Shown here: one piece after another, positions 1-6,279 of the stretch
Layout: each line of letters starts with the position of its first letter
Position numbering within the stretch: position 1 is the first letter of the stretch
NCBI GenBank assembly: GCA_038223055.1
Contig: JBBRHF010000178.1
Location: 1 to 8,731, forward strand
Length of the DNA stretch: 8,731 nt
Origin: JBBRHF01 sp038223055
GTDB taxonomy: Bacteria > Actinomycetota > Actinomycetes > JACCUZ01
Direction: 5' to 3'
The notes under the pieces: model-generated
What the model was told of the DNA's origin: nothing
The model's input: the letters and a program-made list of their open reading frames with translations, nothing else
Databases searched by the model: none
Program-made: the position numbers and the translations under genes

Positions 1-1
1 C

Positions 2-961
2 CTTGTCGACGGGTTCACCCTGCATGTCGACGCCAGCATCGGCATCGCCCTGTTCCCCGACCACGGCCAGGAGCTGAGCCAGCTGCTGCGCCGCGCTGAC
101 ATCGCGATGTACAGGGCCAAGACCAGCCGCAGCGGGCACAGCATCTACAGCGACCAGGACGACAGCCACGGCGAGCAGCGCCTGGGCGCGATCCAGGAGC
201 TGCGCACCGCCCTGGAGCGAGAGCAGCTGATCCTGCACTACCAGCCCAAGATCGACCTGCGCACCGAACAGGTCTGCGGCGTGGAGGCGCTGGTCCGCTG
301 GGACCATCCGACCCGCGGCCTGATCTACCCTGACGCGTTCCTCCCTCTGGTGCAGGACGCCTGGCTGATGCCGGCGCTGACCCGCCAGGTGCTCACCCAG
401 GCGCTGACCCAGGCCGCCGTCTGGCGCGAGCAGGGCCGCCCCCTCGCCGTCGCCGTCAACCTCTCGCCGTCGTCGCTGACCGACCTTGACCTGCCCGACC
501 AGGTCGCCCGGCTGCTGCGCGTCCATGCCCTGCCCGGCAGCGCCCTCCAGCTGGAGATCACCGAGGCGTTCCTGATGGCCGACCGCGACCGCGCCCGGCT
601 GATCCTGACCAGGCTGCGCCAGCTCGGCGTACAGATCGCGATCGACGACTTCGGCACCGGCTTCTCCTCATTGACCTACCTGCGTGAACTGCCCCTCGAC
701 GAGCTCAAGCTCGACCGCTCATTCGTGTTCCCGATGGCTGATGACGCCCGCGCCGCCGCGCTCGTCGCGTCGACCATCGCCCTGGCCCACAGTCTCGGAC
801 TGCGACTGGTCGCCGAAGGCGTGGAGAACAACACCGCCTACACCGAGCTCCGCCGGCAAGGCTGCGATCAGGCCCAGGGTTACTACATGTGCCGCCCACT
901 ACCCGCCGTCGAACTCGACTTCTGGCTGGACACACACTCCGCAACGCTCAGCAAACCGTGA
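2..961 (+). CDS. GGDEF-EAL c-di-GMP protein, C-terminal part (5' end outside window)
   Basis: The frame is open from base 2 to the TGA at 959-961, giving 319 visible residues; the true start lies upstream. Visible residues 1-45 are the end of a GGDEF (diguanylate cyclase) domain, including the typical ASIGIA strand and the ADIAMYRAK helix. Residues about 66-310 form a complete EAL domain, which hydrolyses c-di-GMP to pGpG. The expected metal and catalytic residues are all visible: E95 of VEALVRW, N153 of NLSPSSL, E185 of LEITEAF, D215-D216 of IDDFGTGFSSL, K236 and D238 of KLDRSF, E272 of AEGVEN and Q292 of QGYYM. An active phosphodiesterase is therefore likely. Whether the cyclase half is active cannot be judged because the GGDEF loop is outside the window. 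The ATG at 107 lies inside the GGDEF domain and is not a plausible start. A second c-di-GMP gene follows 88 bases downstream. Confidence 0.95.
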   Translation, partial: LVDGFTLHVDASIGIALFPDHGQELSQLLRRADIAMYRAKTSRSGHSIYSDQDDSHGEQRLGAIQELRTALEREQLILHYQPKIDLRTEQVCGVEALVRWDHPTRGLIYPDAFLPLVQDAWLMPALTRQVLTQALTQAAVWREQGRPLAVAVNLSPSSLTDLDLPDQVARLLRVHALPGSALQLEITEAFLMADRDRARLILTRLRQLGVQIAIDDFGTGFSSLTYLRELPLDELKLDRSFVFPMADDARAAALVASTIALAHSLGLRLVAEGVENNTAYTELRRQGCDQAQGYYMCRPLPAVELDFWLDTHSATLSKP

Positions 962-992
962 CAGTCGCCTCCCCTGCGCGGTTCGGCGCGGG

Positions 993-1020
993 CTTCAGCC
1001 CGGCGGGAAGGTTGCCGATA
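993..1020 (+). promoter_or_regulatory. Candidate sigma-28 (FliA/SigD-type) promoter
   Basis: A GCCGATA -10 box lies at 1014-1020, and CTTCAG with a TCA core lies at 993-998, leaving 15 bases between. This fits the flagellar sigma factor pattern (TAAA or CTCA, about 15 bases, GCCGATA). Transcription would begin near 1027, giving a leader of about 22 bases that includes the ribosome binding site before the ATG at 1050. The -35 half overlaps a small hairpin (CGGGC 989-993, GCCCG 998-1002). The assignment rests on motif match and spacing only. Confidence 0.55.
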
Positions 1021-1036
1021 CCGTCGACTACTTCCC

Positions 1037-1043
1037 GAAGGAG
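1037..1043 (+). promoter_or_regulatory. Strong ribosome binding site that sets the start at 1050
   Basis: GAAGGAG at 1037-1043 is followed by six bases and then ATG at 1050. This fixes the start of the second c-di-GMP gene and excludes the in-frame ATG at 684, which lies inside the preceding EAL gene. Confidence 0.8.
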
Positions 1044-1049
1044 CGTCGC

Positions 1050-2984
1050 ATGACGAACTGGAGATCATCGCGGATGGCCGCTGACCGCCGGTTCCGGTAT
1101 GCCTTCGAGGTGCGCCTCGCGGTCACCTTCGCCCTCGCGCTGGCGGCGGTTGTCGCCCTGCAGTTCATCTTCACGGGGCAGCAGCTGGGGGACCGGGTCC
1201 TTGCCAACGAGGCCGCGGAGAGAGTGCAGGATGCGGCCGTCGTCTCGGGCGAATTTGCCGCCGCTGCTGCGGAAACCGCCGCGAGGCCGACCCCTGGGGT
1301 GCCGGAGGCGGTACGGCGTGAACTCGCCGTACTCGGTGCCCGCGACGGAATCCTCCGGGTGCGCCTCGTCGACGCCAGCGGCGCCGTCATCGCCGCCGCC
1401 GACTCCCGGCAGGTCGGCTCCCGGGCCGACGTGCCCGCTCGAACCGATGCCGCCATCGCCACGGGGGCGACGTTCGCCGAGCCGACCAACCATGTCCAGG
1501 ACACGTCGGCGGGCGGGCGGCACTATGAGTACGTCGTGCCGGTCGAGACCCCGACGGGTCGGCTCGCGCTCGAGGTGGACCAGCAGATCAGCCTCGTGCC
1601 GCAACTGCAGTCCGACGAACGCCACCGCGCCCTGATCGGCCTCACCTTGGGCTCCATGCTCGGCCTGCCGCTGTTCTACCTGCTCGGCGGCCGGTCGCTC
1701 GCCCGCCGGCACCGGCGCGTCGAGAACCAAGCCCAGCTCGACCCCCTCACCGAGCTCGGCAATCACCGAGCCTTCCGCGAGCAGCTCGCGGCTGCGGCCG
1801 CCACGGCTCAACGCCACCGCCGTCATATGTCGATCGCCCTGATCGACATCGACGACTTCCGGATGCTCAACGAGCTGCACGGCCACCGTGGTGGCGACCG
1901 GCTGCTCGCCGAACTGGCCACCGCACTGCGTGCCGGCCGGCCCGGTGACGCCGTGTTCCGGATCGGCGGCGACGAGTTCGCCCTGCTGATGCCCGACACC
2001 GGCGAGGCCGAGGCCCGCTCGGTCGCCGATCGTCTCCTCGAGCTCGTCGCACGCCGGCTCCCTCTCACTCTCAGCATCGGAGTCGCCGACCTCGACCAGG
2101 CCGGTAGCGAGACCGGCTGGGAGCGCGCCGACGCCGCGCTCTACGAGGCCAAGCGCCGCGGCCGAGACCAGACCGTCAGCTATGCCGAACTTGGGGCGGA
2201 GCACATCGCGACCACCCCCGAGCAACTCCGGGGGCTGCGCCAACTGCTCGCCGACGGTGCGGTCAGCTCCGCCTACCAGCCGATCTGGCACATCGATCGG
2301 CACAGCATCCTCGGGTACGAGGCGCTCGCCCGGTTCGCCCCGGGCTACGGACTCGGCGGCCCCGGTCCAGCGTTCGAGGCCGCCGAGCGCATCGGTCGGA
2401 CCGCCGAGCTCGACGCGCTCTGCCGCGCCAGCGCCTTCGGCGGCGTCGGGGACCTGCCCGAGGCCGCCCTGCTTTTCGTGAACCTGGCCCCCGCCGCCTT
2501 GGGACACCCGAGCCTGGGCGACGACCCGCTGCTCGCCGCCGTTGCGGCTGCCGGGCTGCGACCCGAGCAGATCGTCTTCGAGATCACCGAGCAGACCAGT
2601 GTCGATCGCGCCCTGCTGGTGGCGGAATGCCGCCGAATCGCCGCACTCGGCTTCCAGCTCGCGCTCGATGACGTCGGCTCCGGCAACGCCGGCCTCGAGT
2701 TGCTCCGCCATCTGCCGGTGCACTTCCTCAAGGTCGACCGCGAGATCGTGGTCAGCGCGGGAAGCAGCCCGGCAGCGCGCGCCATCCTGCACGCGGTCTG
2801 CGGCATCGCCCAGTCGACGGGCAGCTACGTCATCGCCGAGGGCATCGAGACCGCCGAGCAGCTGGACTACCTGGCCACCATGCCCGACGGGCCCGGGATC
2901 ATCGTGCACGGCGTGCAGGGGTACCTGCTCGGCCGGCCAGATCCGGTCATCCCGGTGCAGCCAGCCGTGGCATACGCCGGCTAG
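1050..2984 (+). CDS. Membrane-anchored GGDEF-EAL c-di-GMP cyclase/phosphodiesterase
   Basis: This 644-residue inner-membrane protein probably makes and/or degrades c-di-GMP in response to an external signal. A transmembrane helix spans about 21-41, an extracytoplasmic sensor segment 45-190 that I cannot assign to a family, and a second helix 194-214. No HAMP linker is evident. The GGDEF domain (about 225-378) has D266 and D268 of the IDIDDF strand, an intact GGDEF at 306-310 and the inhibitory site RPGD at 297-300, exactly five residues upstream. The EAL domain (about 390-632) keeps E424, N478, E511, D540-D541, K561, D563, E597 and Q623. Its loop 6 reads DDVGSGNAGL instead of the usual DDFGTGxSSL, so activity or dimer signalling may differ. 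Both activities look possible from sequence. The gene has its own candidate sigma-28 promoter, so it may be co-regulated with motility. The start is set by a strong ribosome binding site. Confidence 0.94.
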   Translation: MTNWRSSRMAADRRFRYAFEVRLAVTFALALAAVVALQFIFTGQQLGDRVLANEAAERVQDAAVVSGEFAAAAAETAARPTPGVPEAVRRELAVLGARDGILRVRLVDASGAVIAAADSRQVGSRADVPARTDAAIATGATFAEPTNHVQDTSAGGRHYEYVVPVETPTGRLALEVDQQISLVPQLQSDERHRALIGLTLGSMLGLPLFYLLGGRSLARRHRRVENQAQLDPLTELGNHRAFREQLAAAAATAQRHRRHMSIALIDIDDFRMLNELHGHRGGDRLLAELATALRAGRPGDAVFRIGGDEFALLMPDTGEAEARSVADRLLELVARRLPLTLSIGVADLDQAGSETGWERADAALYEAKRRGRDQTVSYAELGAEHIATTPEQLRGLRQLLADGAVSSAYQPIWHIDRHSILGYEALARFAPGYGLGGPGPAFEAAERIGRTAELDALCRASAFGGVGDLPEAALLFVNLAPAALGHPSLGDDPLLAAVAAAGLRPEQIVFEITEQTSVDRALLVAECRRIAALGFQLALDDVGSGNAGLELLRHLPVHFLKVDREIVVSAGSSPAARAILHAVCGIAQSTGSYVIAEGIETAEQLDYLATMPDGPGIIVHGVQGYLLGRPDPVIPVQPAVAYAG

Positions 2985-2998
2985 GCGACGCTAGACGG

Positions 2999-3199
2999 TC
3001 AGGCGCCGAGAATCACGCCTGCGCGGGCGCACACAGTGTCGACCGTCTGCTCGAGCAGCTGAAGGGTCTGCGCGAACCGGGCGACAGCGCCTTGAGCCGC
3101 TGCTCGGTGGATCGAACGGGACACCGACGGTTGACGGGGCCTGACCCCGCTCGCCCCGGGCGGTCGCCGACGTGGACCCCAGCCGGAGCGGCCTGTCAT
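2999..3199 (-). CDS. Possible small hypothetical protein or gene remnant (66 codons)
   Basis: The ORF runs from ATG 3199-3197 to TGA 3001-2999. I do not recognise the product. The first half is rich in Arg, Pro and Gly and looks non-coding. The last 30 codons have clearly higher third-position GC (about 83% by eye) and read as an amphipathic helix (ARFAQTLQLLEQTVDTV), which could be a real C-terminus or the tail of a decayed gene. No ribosome binding site is visible, and a stop codon lies ten codons upstream in frame. The opposite strand is also partly open here. The rest of 2985-3267 shows only short hairpins (for example CGGGG 3135-3139 with CCCCG 3145-3149) and no other gene I can support. 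Confidence 0.22.
   Translation of the reverse strand: MTGRSGWGPRRRPPGASGVRPRQPSVSRSIHRAAAQGAVARFAQTLQLLEQTVDTVCARAGVILGA
3000..3021. terminator. Hairpin between converging genes
   Basis: CAGGCG (3000-3005) and CGCCTG (3016-3021) form a perfect 6-bp stem with a 10-base loop, starting 16 bases after the stop of the GGDEF-EAL gene. There is no T-tract. It could serve transcripts from either side, but it overlaps the last codons of the doubtful minus-strand ORF. Confidence 0.35.
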
Positions 3200-3267
3200 C
3201 GCGTCGGCGCTGATAAGAATCCCGTCTCAGCTGCCCTCGGCGAGCTGCCGGCTCCCTCAATCGGTGC

Positions 3268-3535
3268 TCAGTGCCCCGGCACGCCGACCGGGGGAGGGCT
3301 GAACTCGGCGCGTGCGGCAACATAGGCAATCCGGGCACGGGAGGGGTTGACCAGCGCCTCGGTGAGATTGCCGGCCGGGTCCTCGATGTCGAGCTTGAAG
3401 ACGGCTGCGGTGCGCATGGCGTCGGCCACCTGTCGAGCGACCGACTCGGTGTCCGACGCCTTCCGGCAGCCGATGGGCGATGTCGTCGAGGACGAGGAAG
3501 AACCGGGTCTTGGTGGACGGTACGGGAGCGGGCAT
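3268..3535 (-). pseudogene. Small hypothetical gene broken by a one-base frameshift (88 residues if repaired)
   Basis: An ATG at 3535-3533 follows a GGAG ribosome binding site by five bases. The first frame reads MPAPVPSTKTRFFLVLDDIA and then degenerates into Arg-rich noise. From about 3458 downward the next frame reads as good coding sequence (SDTESVARQVADAM, then FKLDIEDPAGNLTEALVNP) and ends at TGA 3270-3268. The span is 268 bases, one more than a multiple of three. Removing one G from the GG at 3460-3459 joins the parts as LPE-ASDTES and gives an 88-residue product. The second frame has no ATG before its middle, so two separate genes are unlikely. No slippery heptamer is seen, so programmed frameshifting is unlikely too. 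A real mutation or a sequencing error would both explain it. I do not recognise the family; the repaired product looks like a small soluble alpha/beta protein. Confidence 0.6.
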
Positions 3536-3540
3536 GGTGA

Positions 3541-3544
3541 CTCC
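3541..3544 (-). promoter_or_regulatory. Ribosome binding site of the frameshifted small gene
   Basis: GGAG on the minus strand (CTCC on plus, 3541-3544) sits five bases before the ATG at 3535-3533. It supports this start and argues that the broken ORF was once a translated gene. Confidence 0.5.
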
Positions 3545-3595
3545 AGTTGGTCTGGCCCGGCGTCGGGCGCGGTCCCGGGAGGACCGGCGCGGCGC

Positions 3596-3624
3596 GGGCC
3601 TGGGCAGCGTAGCCACCCAGGCCC
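3596..3624 (-). terminator. Strong hairpin downstream of the LAL fusion gene
   Basis: GGGCCTGGG (3596-3604) and CCCAGGCCC (3616-3624) form a perfect 9-bp stem with an 11-base loop. It begins 16 bases after the stop of the minus-strand fusion gene and before the small broken gene. There is no U-tract, which is common for actinobacterial terminators. Its position favours termination of the minus-strand transcript. Confidence 0.6.
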
Positions 3625-3639
3625 TTACCGGCGGCCAGC

Positions 3640-3960
3640 TCAGGTGATGCGGTAGTTCATCGTGTAGATCGCCTTGTCGTCGCTGAGCACGACGTTGTGG
3701 TCGCCGGGGAAGCAGAATGCCGTGAAATCGTCGATGGTGCTGTAGGTGAGCGCGTCCACCTCGCGGACGGAAACGACCATGCTGCCGACGAAGTCCTTGT
3801 CCGGGGACAAGAGCGAGTTGCTCCGGAACTGGTTGTCGACGAAGTCCCACGGACCGAACTTCGTGCCACCAAGGACGATCTTGATCTCATCGTCGTCGTT
3901 GGTCTCCTCCTGCAGGTCGTTGGCCGTCAGGTTCAGCACCTCGAGGTTGCAGACTGCCGC
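3640..3960 (-). other. Beta-rich, lower-GC module forming the C-terminus of the LAL fusion
   Basis: Residues about 757-861 of the fusion begin AVCNLEVLNLTANDLQEE and end YTMNYRIT. The segment is rich in Asp, Asn, Thr and alternating hydrophobics, as in an all-beta C2-like or similar sandwich fold, but I cannot assign a family. By hand count 3661-3960 is about 62% G+C against about 77% for 4021-4320 within the same reading frame. The residues just before it (GRASAAA, then VCNL) resemble a signal-peptidase cleavage region, and there are only two cysteines (C759 and C838), which would suit a disulfide in an exported protein. No hydrophobic signal helix remains upstream in any minus frame, so export from this gene is not expected. 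Confidence 0.55.
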
Positions 3961-6225
3961 GGCTGATGCTCTGCCTGCGGCACCTCGAAAGGCATCGTCG
4001 CCGCCCCGGTGCGGCTGCACGGCCGGTCCGGGAACAGGAACCCGCCCGCGCCGGGCCGCCGTTTCGATCCCGACCAGGAGGGGCTGCGCGGCGGCCTCGG
4101 TGGCGAACTCGTACGCTGCCCGCAACTGTGGAGCGGCCAACCACGGCTGCCGCGTCGCGACCAGTGCCTCGGCCAGCCGCAGTTGCGCGTAGGCCGCGTC
4201 GGGCCGGAGCCCGAGCGCGATGAGGCCGTGAACCGCCGCCTCCCACGGCGCTGCGCTCGGCCCGTCCAGCCTGGTCGCCTCGGCTGCGCAGAGCAGCCGC
4301 AGCGCTGCCGCCTCCGGCGAGTGCGTGCCCCAGCTGCCATCCTCGCGCTCGACCGCGCTGCACAGCTCGTCCCGCACCGCACGGGGGTCGTCCAGCCGGC
4401 GGACCCGGCCACCCGCCGACTCCAGATCGCCCAAGGTCCGCAGCGCCTCGGCGCACAGGCGCAGGTGGTCGACCCCGCCGGGGGAGCCGCGCAGCGCGCC
4501 CCGGGCCAGCGCCAGGGCGTCGCGAGGTCGGCGCTGTGCCCGCAGGGTCAGGACGGCAGCCAGCGCATGCTCGAGGTGGAACGCCGGCTCGCGCGGCGAC
4601 CGGTCGGCCCGCGCGAGCGCCAGCGCGGCGTCCGCCTGCTCCGGCCGGCCGCGCAGGGCGGCGATTCGAGCCTGGGACAGCGCCAGGAAGCGGGCCGTGG
4701 TGCCCGGGACTGGCGCGTCCTCCGCCTCGGCGCACAATGCCAGGGCGGCGTCCCAGGCACCGATGGCGACGAGTGCGACCACGGTGTTGCAGTACAGCGG
4801 CGCGCCCAGCGTGTGGGCGAGGGAGCGGGTCGAGAGCCGGGCCAGTGCCTCCCGCCCCGCGTGCACGCAGGCGACGTACTCGGCGACGTTTGCCAGCACG
4901 TAGCACAGGTTCACCGCGCTGCGCGCCTCCACCGCCAGGCTGCCACAGGCGCCGGCGAGGCGGCGTGCGTCGGCCAGCAGCGCCCGACCTGCGAGCAGGT
5001 CGCCGGTGGCGGCGAGGCACACGCCTTGGGTCGTCCACGCGTAGGCGAGCGTGTCGTCGGCCCCCTGCGTGGCGGCGAGGTCTGCGGCGGTGGCGCTGCG
5101 CCGGGCTCCGTCGGCGTAGCGGCCCAGGATCATCAGCCGCGATCCGTCGGCCGCGATGATGCGGGCGCTCTCCCGGGACGACGGCAGGCCGGGAACGAGC
5201 GCGACGGCCTCCTCGAGTACGGCGAAGGCGTCGGGGACCCGCCCGGTTGCGAACAGGGAGCCCAGCAGCCGGTCGAGCAGGGCGAGCCGGACCGCCGGGT
5301 CCCTGATCTGGGCGGTGGCCAGGGCGGCGCGGAGTGTCGACACGGCCCCGTCGTCGTCACCGGCCCGGTGCAACGCGTCCGCGGCCTCGACCGCGAGCCG
5401 CAGCACGCGGCGGAGCGTGTCCGGTAGCCCGACAAGCCCGTGCCGGGCGGCCGTCGCGAGCTCGTGAGCGAGGTAGGGGTTGCCGCCCGAGCGGGCGACC
5501 ACGTTCTCGACCAGGCGGCCCTCGGCCAGGTGGTCGGCGCGGAGGCGGGCGTGGATGCCCGGTTCGCGGCCGGTCGCGTCGAGCACGCCCCGCACCAGGT
5601 CACGGGCGGCCGCGGCCGTCAGTGGGTCCAGGGCCAGGTGCCCGACTTTTCCGGAACCGATCAGCTCGGTGAGCGCCTCGGCGGCACCCAGCCGCCCGGC
5701 GCCGTCGCGGCGGGCCGTGAACAGCAGCAGCAATCGGCGCGGCTGCCCCGACCGGACCAGGAACTGCGCGAGTGCGAGGCTGAGCCGATCCGCCCAGTGC
5801 ACGTCCTCGAGCAACAGGACCACCGGTCGGTCCGCGCCGAGGCGCGCGAGCTGGTGCGCTACGCGGTCGAACAGCCAGCTCCTGGCGACGTCGCCCGGCA
5901 GCTCGCCGAGGCCAGCCAGGCCGGCGAGCAGCGCGCCGAAGCCGCCCTCGCTGTGCGACTCGAGATGAGCCCACGCGCCGACGAACGGCGCGTAGGCCAA
6001 CTCGTCGGCGCCGTACTGCTGGCAGGCGCCCGGCAGCACGAGCGCTCCCTGCCTGCGCCAGGTGCCGGCGGCTCGTTCGGCCAGCAGCGTCTTGCCCACG
6101 CCTGGCTCGCCGGACAAGAGGACCGCCTTGAGCCGCCCGATGGCCGCATGCCGAAATGCCGCATGCGGGCGCTGCAACTCCTCGGTGCGGCCCACGATCG
6201 GTGGATGACGCGTGACTAGCCGCAT
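3640..6225 (-). CDS. LAL-type ATPase/TPR regulator lacking its HTH, fused to a beta-rich C-terminal module
   Basis: The 861-residue product starts at ATG 6225-6223, just before the conserved RHPPIVGRTEEL opening of this family; the open frame further upstream is antisense to the next gene. Residues 1-270 are a STAND/AAA-type ATPase with Walker A GEPGVGKT (39-46), Walker B VVLLLEDVHWAD (135-146) and a LLFTARR strand (167-173). Residues about 277-730 are TPR-like helical repeats of the kind found in large LuxR (LAL, MalT-like) regulators. Two things are odd. After LPDTLRRVL (269-275) the sequence jumps straight to AVEAADALHRAGD, so the winged-helix arm and first repeats usual here seem to be missing. 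The C-terminal LuxR helix-turn-helix is also absent: after ETAARRGRVPVPGPA (721-735) the frame runs into an unrelated module at about 757-861. Without the HTH it probably cannot act as an ordinary transcription activator. It may be a decayed gene, a new fusion, or an assembly join. No clear ribosome binding site is seen. Confidence 0.8.
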   Translation of the reverse strand: MRLVTRHPPIVGRTEELQRPHAAFRHAAIGRLKAVLLSGEPGVGKTLLAERAAGTWRRQGALVLPGACQQYGADELAYAPFVGAWAHLESHSEGGFGALLAGLAGLGELPGDVARSWLFDRVAHQLARLGADRPVVLLLEDVHWADRLSLALAQFLVRSGQPRRLLLLFTARRDGAGRLGAAEALTELIGSGKVGHLALDPLTAAAARDLVRGVLDATGREPGIHARLRADHLAEGRLVENVVARSGGNPYLAHELATAARHGLVGLPDTLRRVLRLAVEAADALHRAGDDDGAVSTLRAALATAQIRDPAVRLALLDRLLGSLFATGRVPDAFAVLEEAVALVPGLPSSRESARIIAADGSRLMILGRYADGARRSATAADLAATQGADDTLAYAWTTQGVCLAATGDLLAGRALLADARRLAGACGSLAVEARSAVNLCYVLANVAEYVACVHAGREALARLSTRSLAHTLGAPLYCNTVVALVAIGAWDAALALCAEAEDAPVPGTTARFLALSQARIAALRGRPEQADAALALARADRSPREPAFHLEHALAAVLTLRAQRRPRDALALARGALRGSPGGVDHLRLCAEALRTLGDLESAGGRVRRLDDPRAVRDELCSAVEREDGSWGTHSPEAAALRLLCAAEATRLDGPSAAPWEAAVHGLIALGLRPDAAYAQLRLAEALVATRQPWLAAPQLRAAYEFATEAAAQPLLVGIETAARRGRVPVPGPAVQPHRGGDDAFRGAAGRASAAAVCNLEVLNLTANDLQEETNDDDEIKIVLGGTKFGPWDFVDNQFRSNSLLSPDKDFVGSMVVSVREVDALTYSTIDDFTAFCFPGDHNVVLSDDKAIYTMNYRIT

Positions 6226-6253
6226 CCGCGCATGATTGCACCGGATCGGCTCG

Positions 6254-6266
6254 CCCGGCAGCCGGG
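6254..6266. promoter_or_regulatory. Perfect inverted repeat in the divergent spacer (operator candidate)
   Basis: CCCGGC (6254-6259), A (6260), GCCGGG (6261-6266) is a perfect 6-1-6 inverted repeat in the 54-base gap between the divergent starts at 6225 and 6280. It ends one base before the candidate -10 box of the LOG gene, where a bound protein would block transcription. Short GC palindromes are frequent in such DNA, so this is only suggestive. Confidence 0.35.
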
Positions 6267-6267
6267 A

Positions 6268-6273
6268 TAGCCT
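6268..6273 (+). promoter_or_regulatory. Candidate -10 box of a leaderless LOG transcript
   Basis: TAGCCT fits the actinobacterial TANNNT -10 pattern and lies exactly at -12 to -7 from the A of the ATG at 6280. There is no Shine-Dalgarno sequence before that ATG. Both facts fit a leaderless mRNA. No convincing -35 box is present at the right distance. Confidence 0.4.
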
Positions 6274-6279
6274 CGGCGC

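Noticed and set aside
989..1002. Short hairpin CGGGC-TTCA-GCCCG as a terminator of the first EAL gene
   Set aside because: The stem is only 5 bp with no T-tract, and the same bases are better explained as part of the sigma-28-type promoter.
684..1049. Upstream in-frame ATG extending the second c-di-GMP gene
   Set aside because: The extension overlaps the end of the first EAL domain in another frame and reads as Ser/Pro/Arg noise; GAAGGAG before 1050 gives a clear start.
1065..2909. 614-codon open frame on the minus strand
   Set aside because: It mirrors the third-position GC bias of the GGDEF-EAL gene on the other strand and has no recognisable domain.
3047..3058. Perfect 12-base palindrome CTGCTCGAGCAG as an operator
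   Set aside because: It equals four ordinary codons (Leu-Leu-Glu-Gln) in the small minus-strand ORF and lies near no start; chance is likely.
3092..3325. Plus-strand ORF in the gap after the GGDEF-EAL gene
   Set aside because: It would start at TTG without a ribosome binding site, is rich in Pro, Arg and Gly, and overlaps the end of the better supported minus-strand broken gene.
3420..3480. Programmed ribosomal frameshift in the small gene
   Set aside because: No slippery heptamer or clear downstream structure is present at the switch point; a simple one-base insertion explains the data.
4009..5427. 472-codon open frame on the plus strand
   Set aside because: It is antisense to the TPR part of the LAL gene and rich in Arg, Gln and Gly as expected for a shadow frame.
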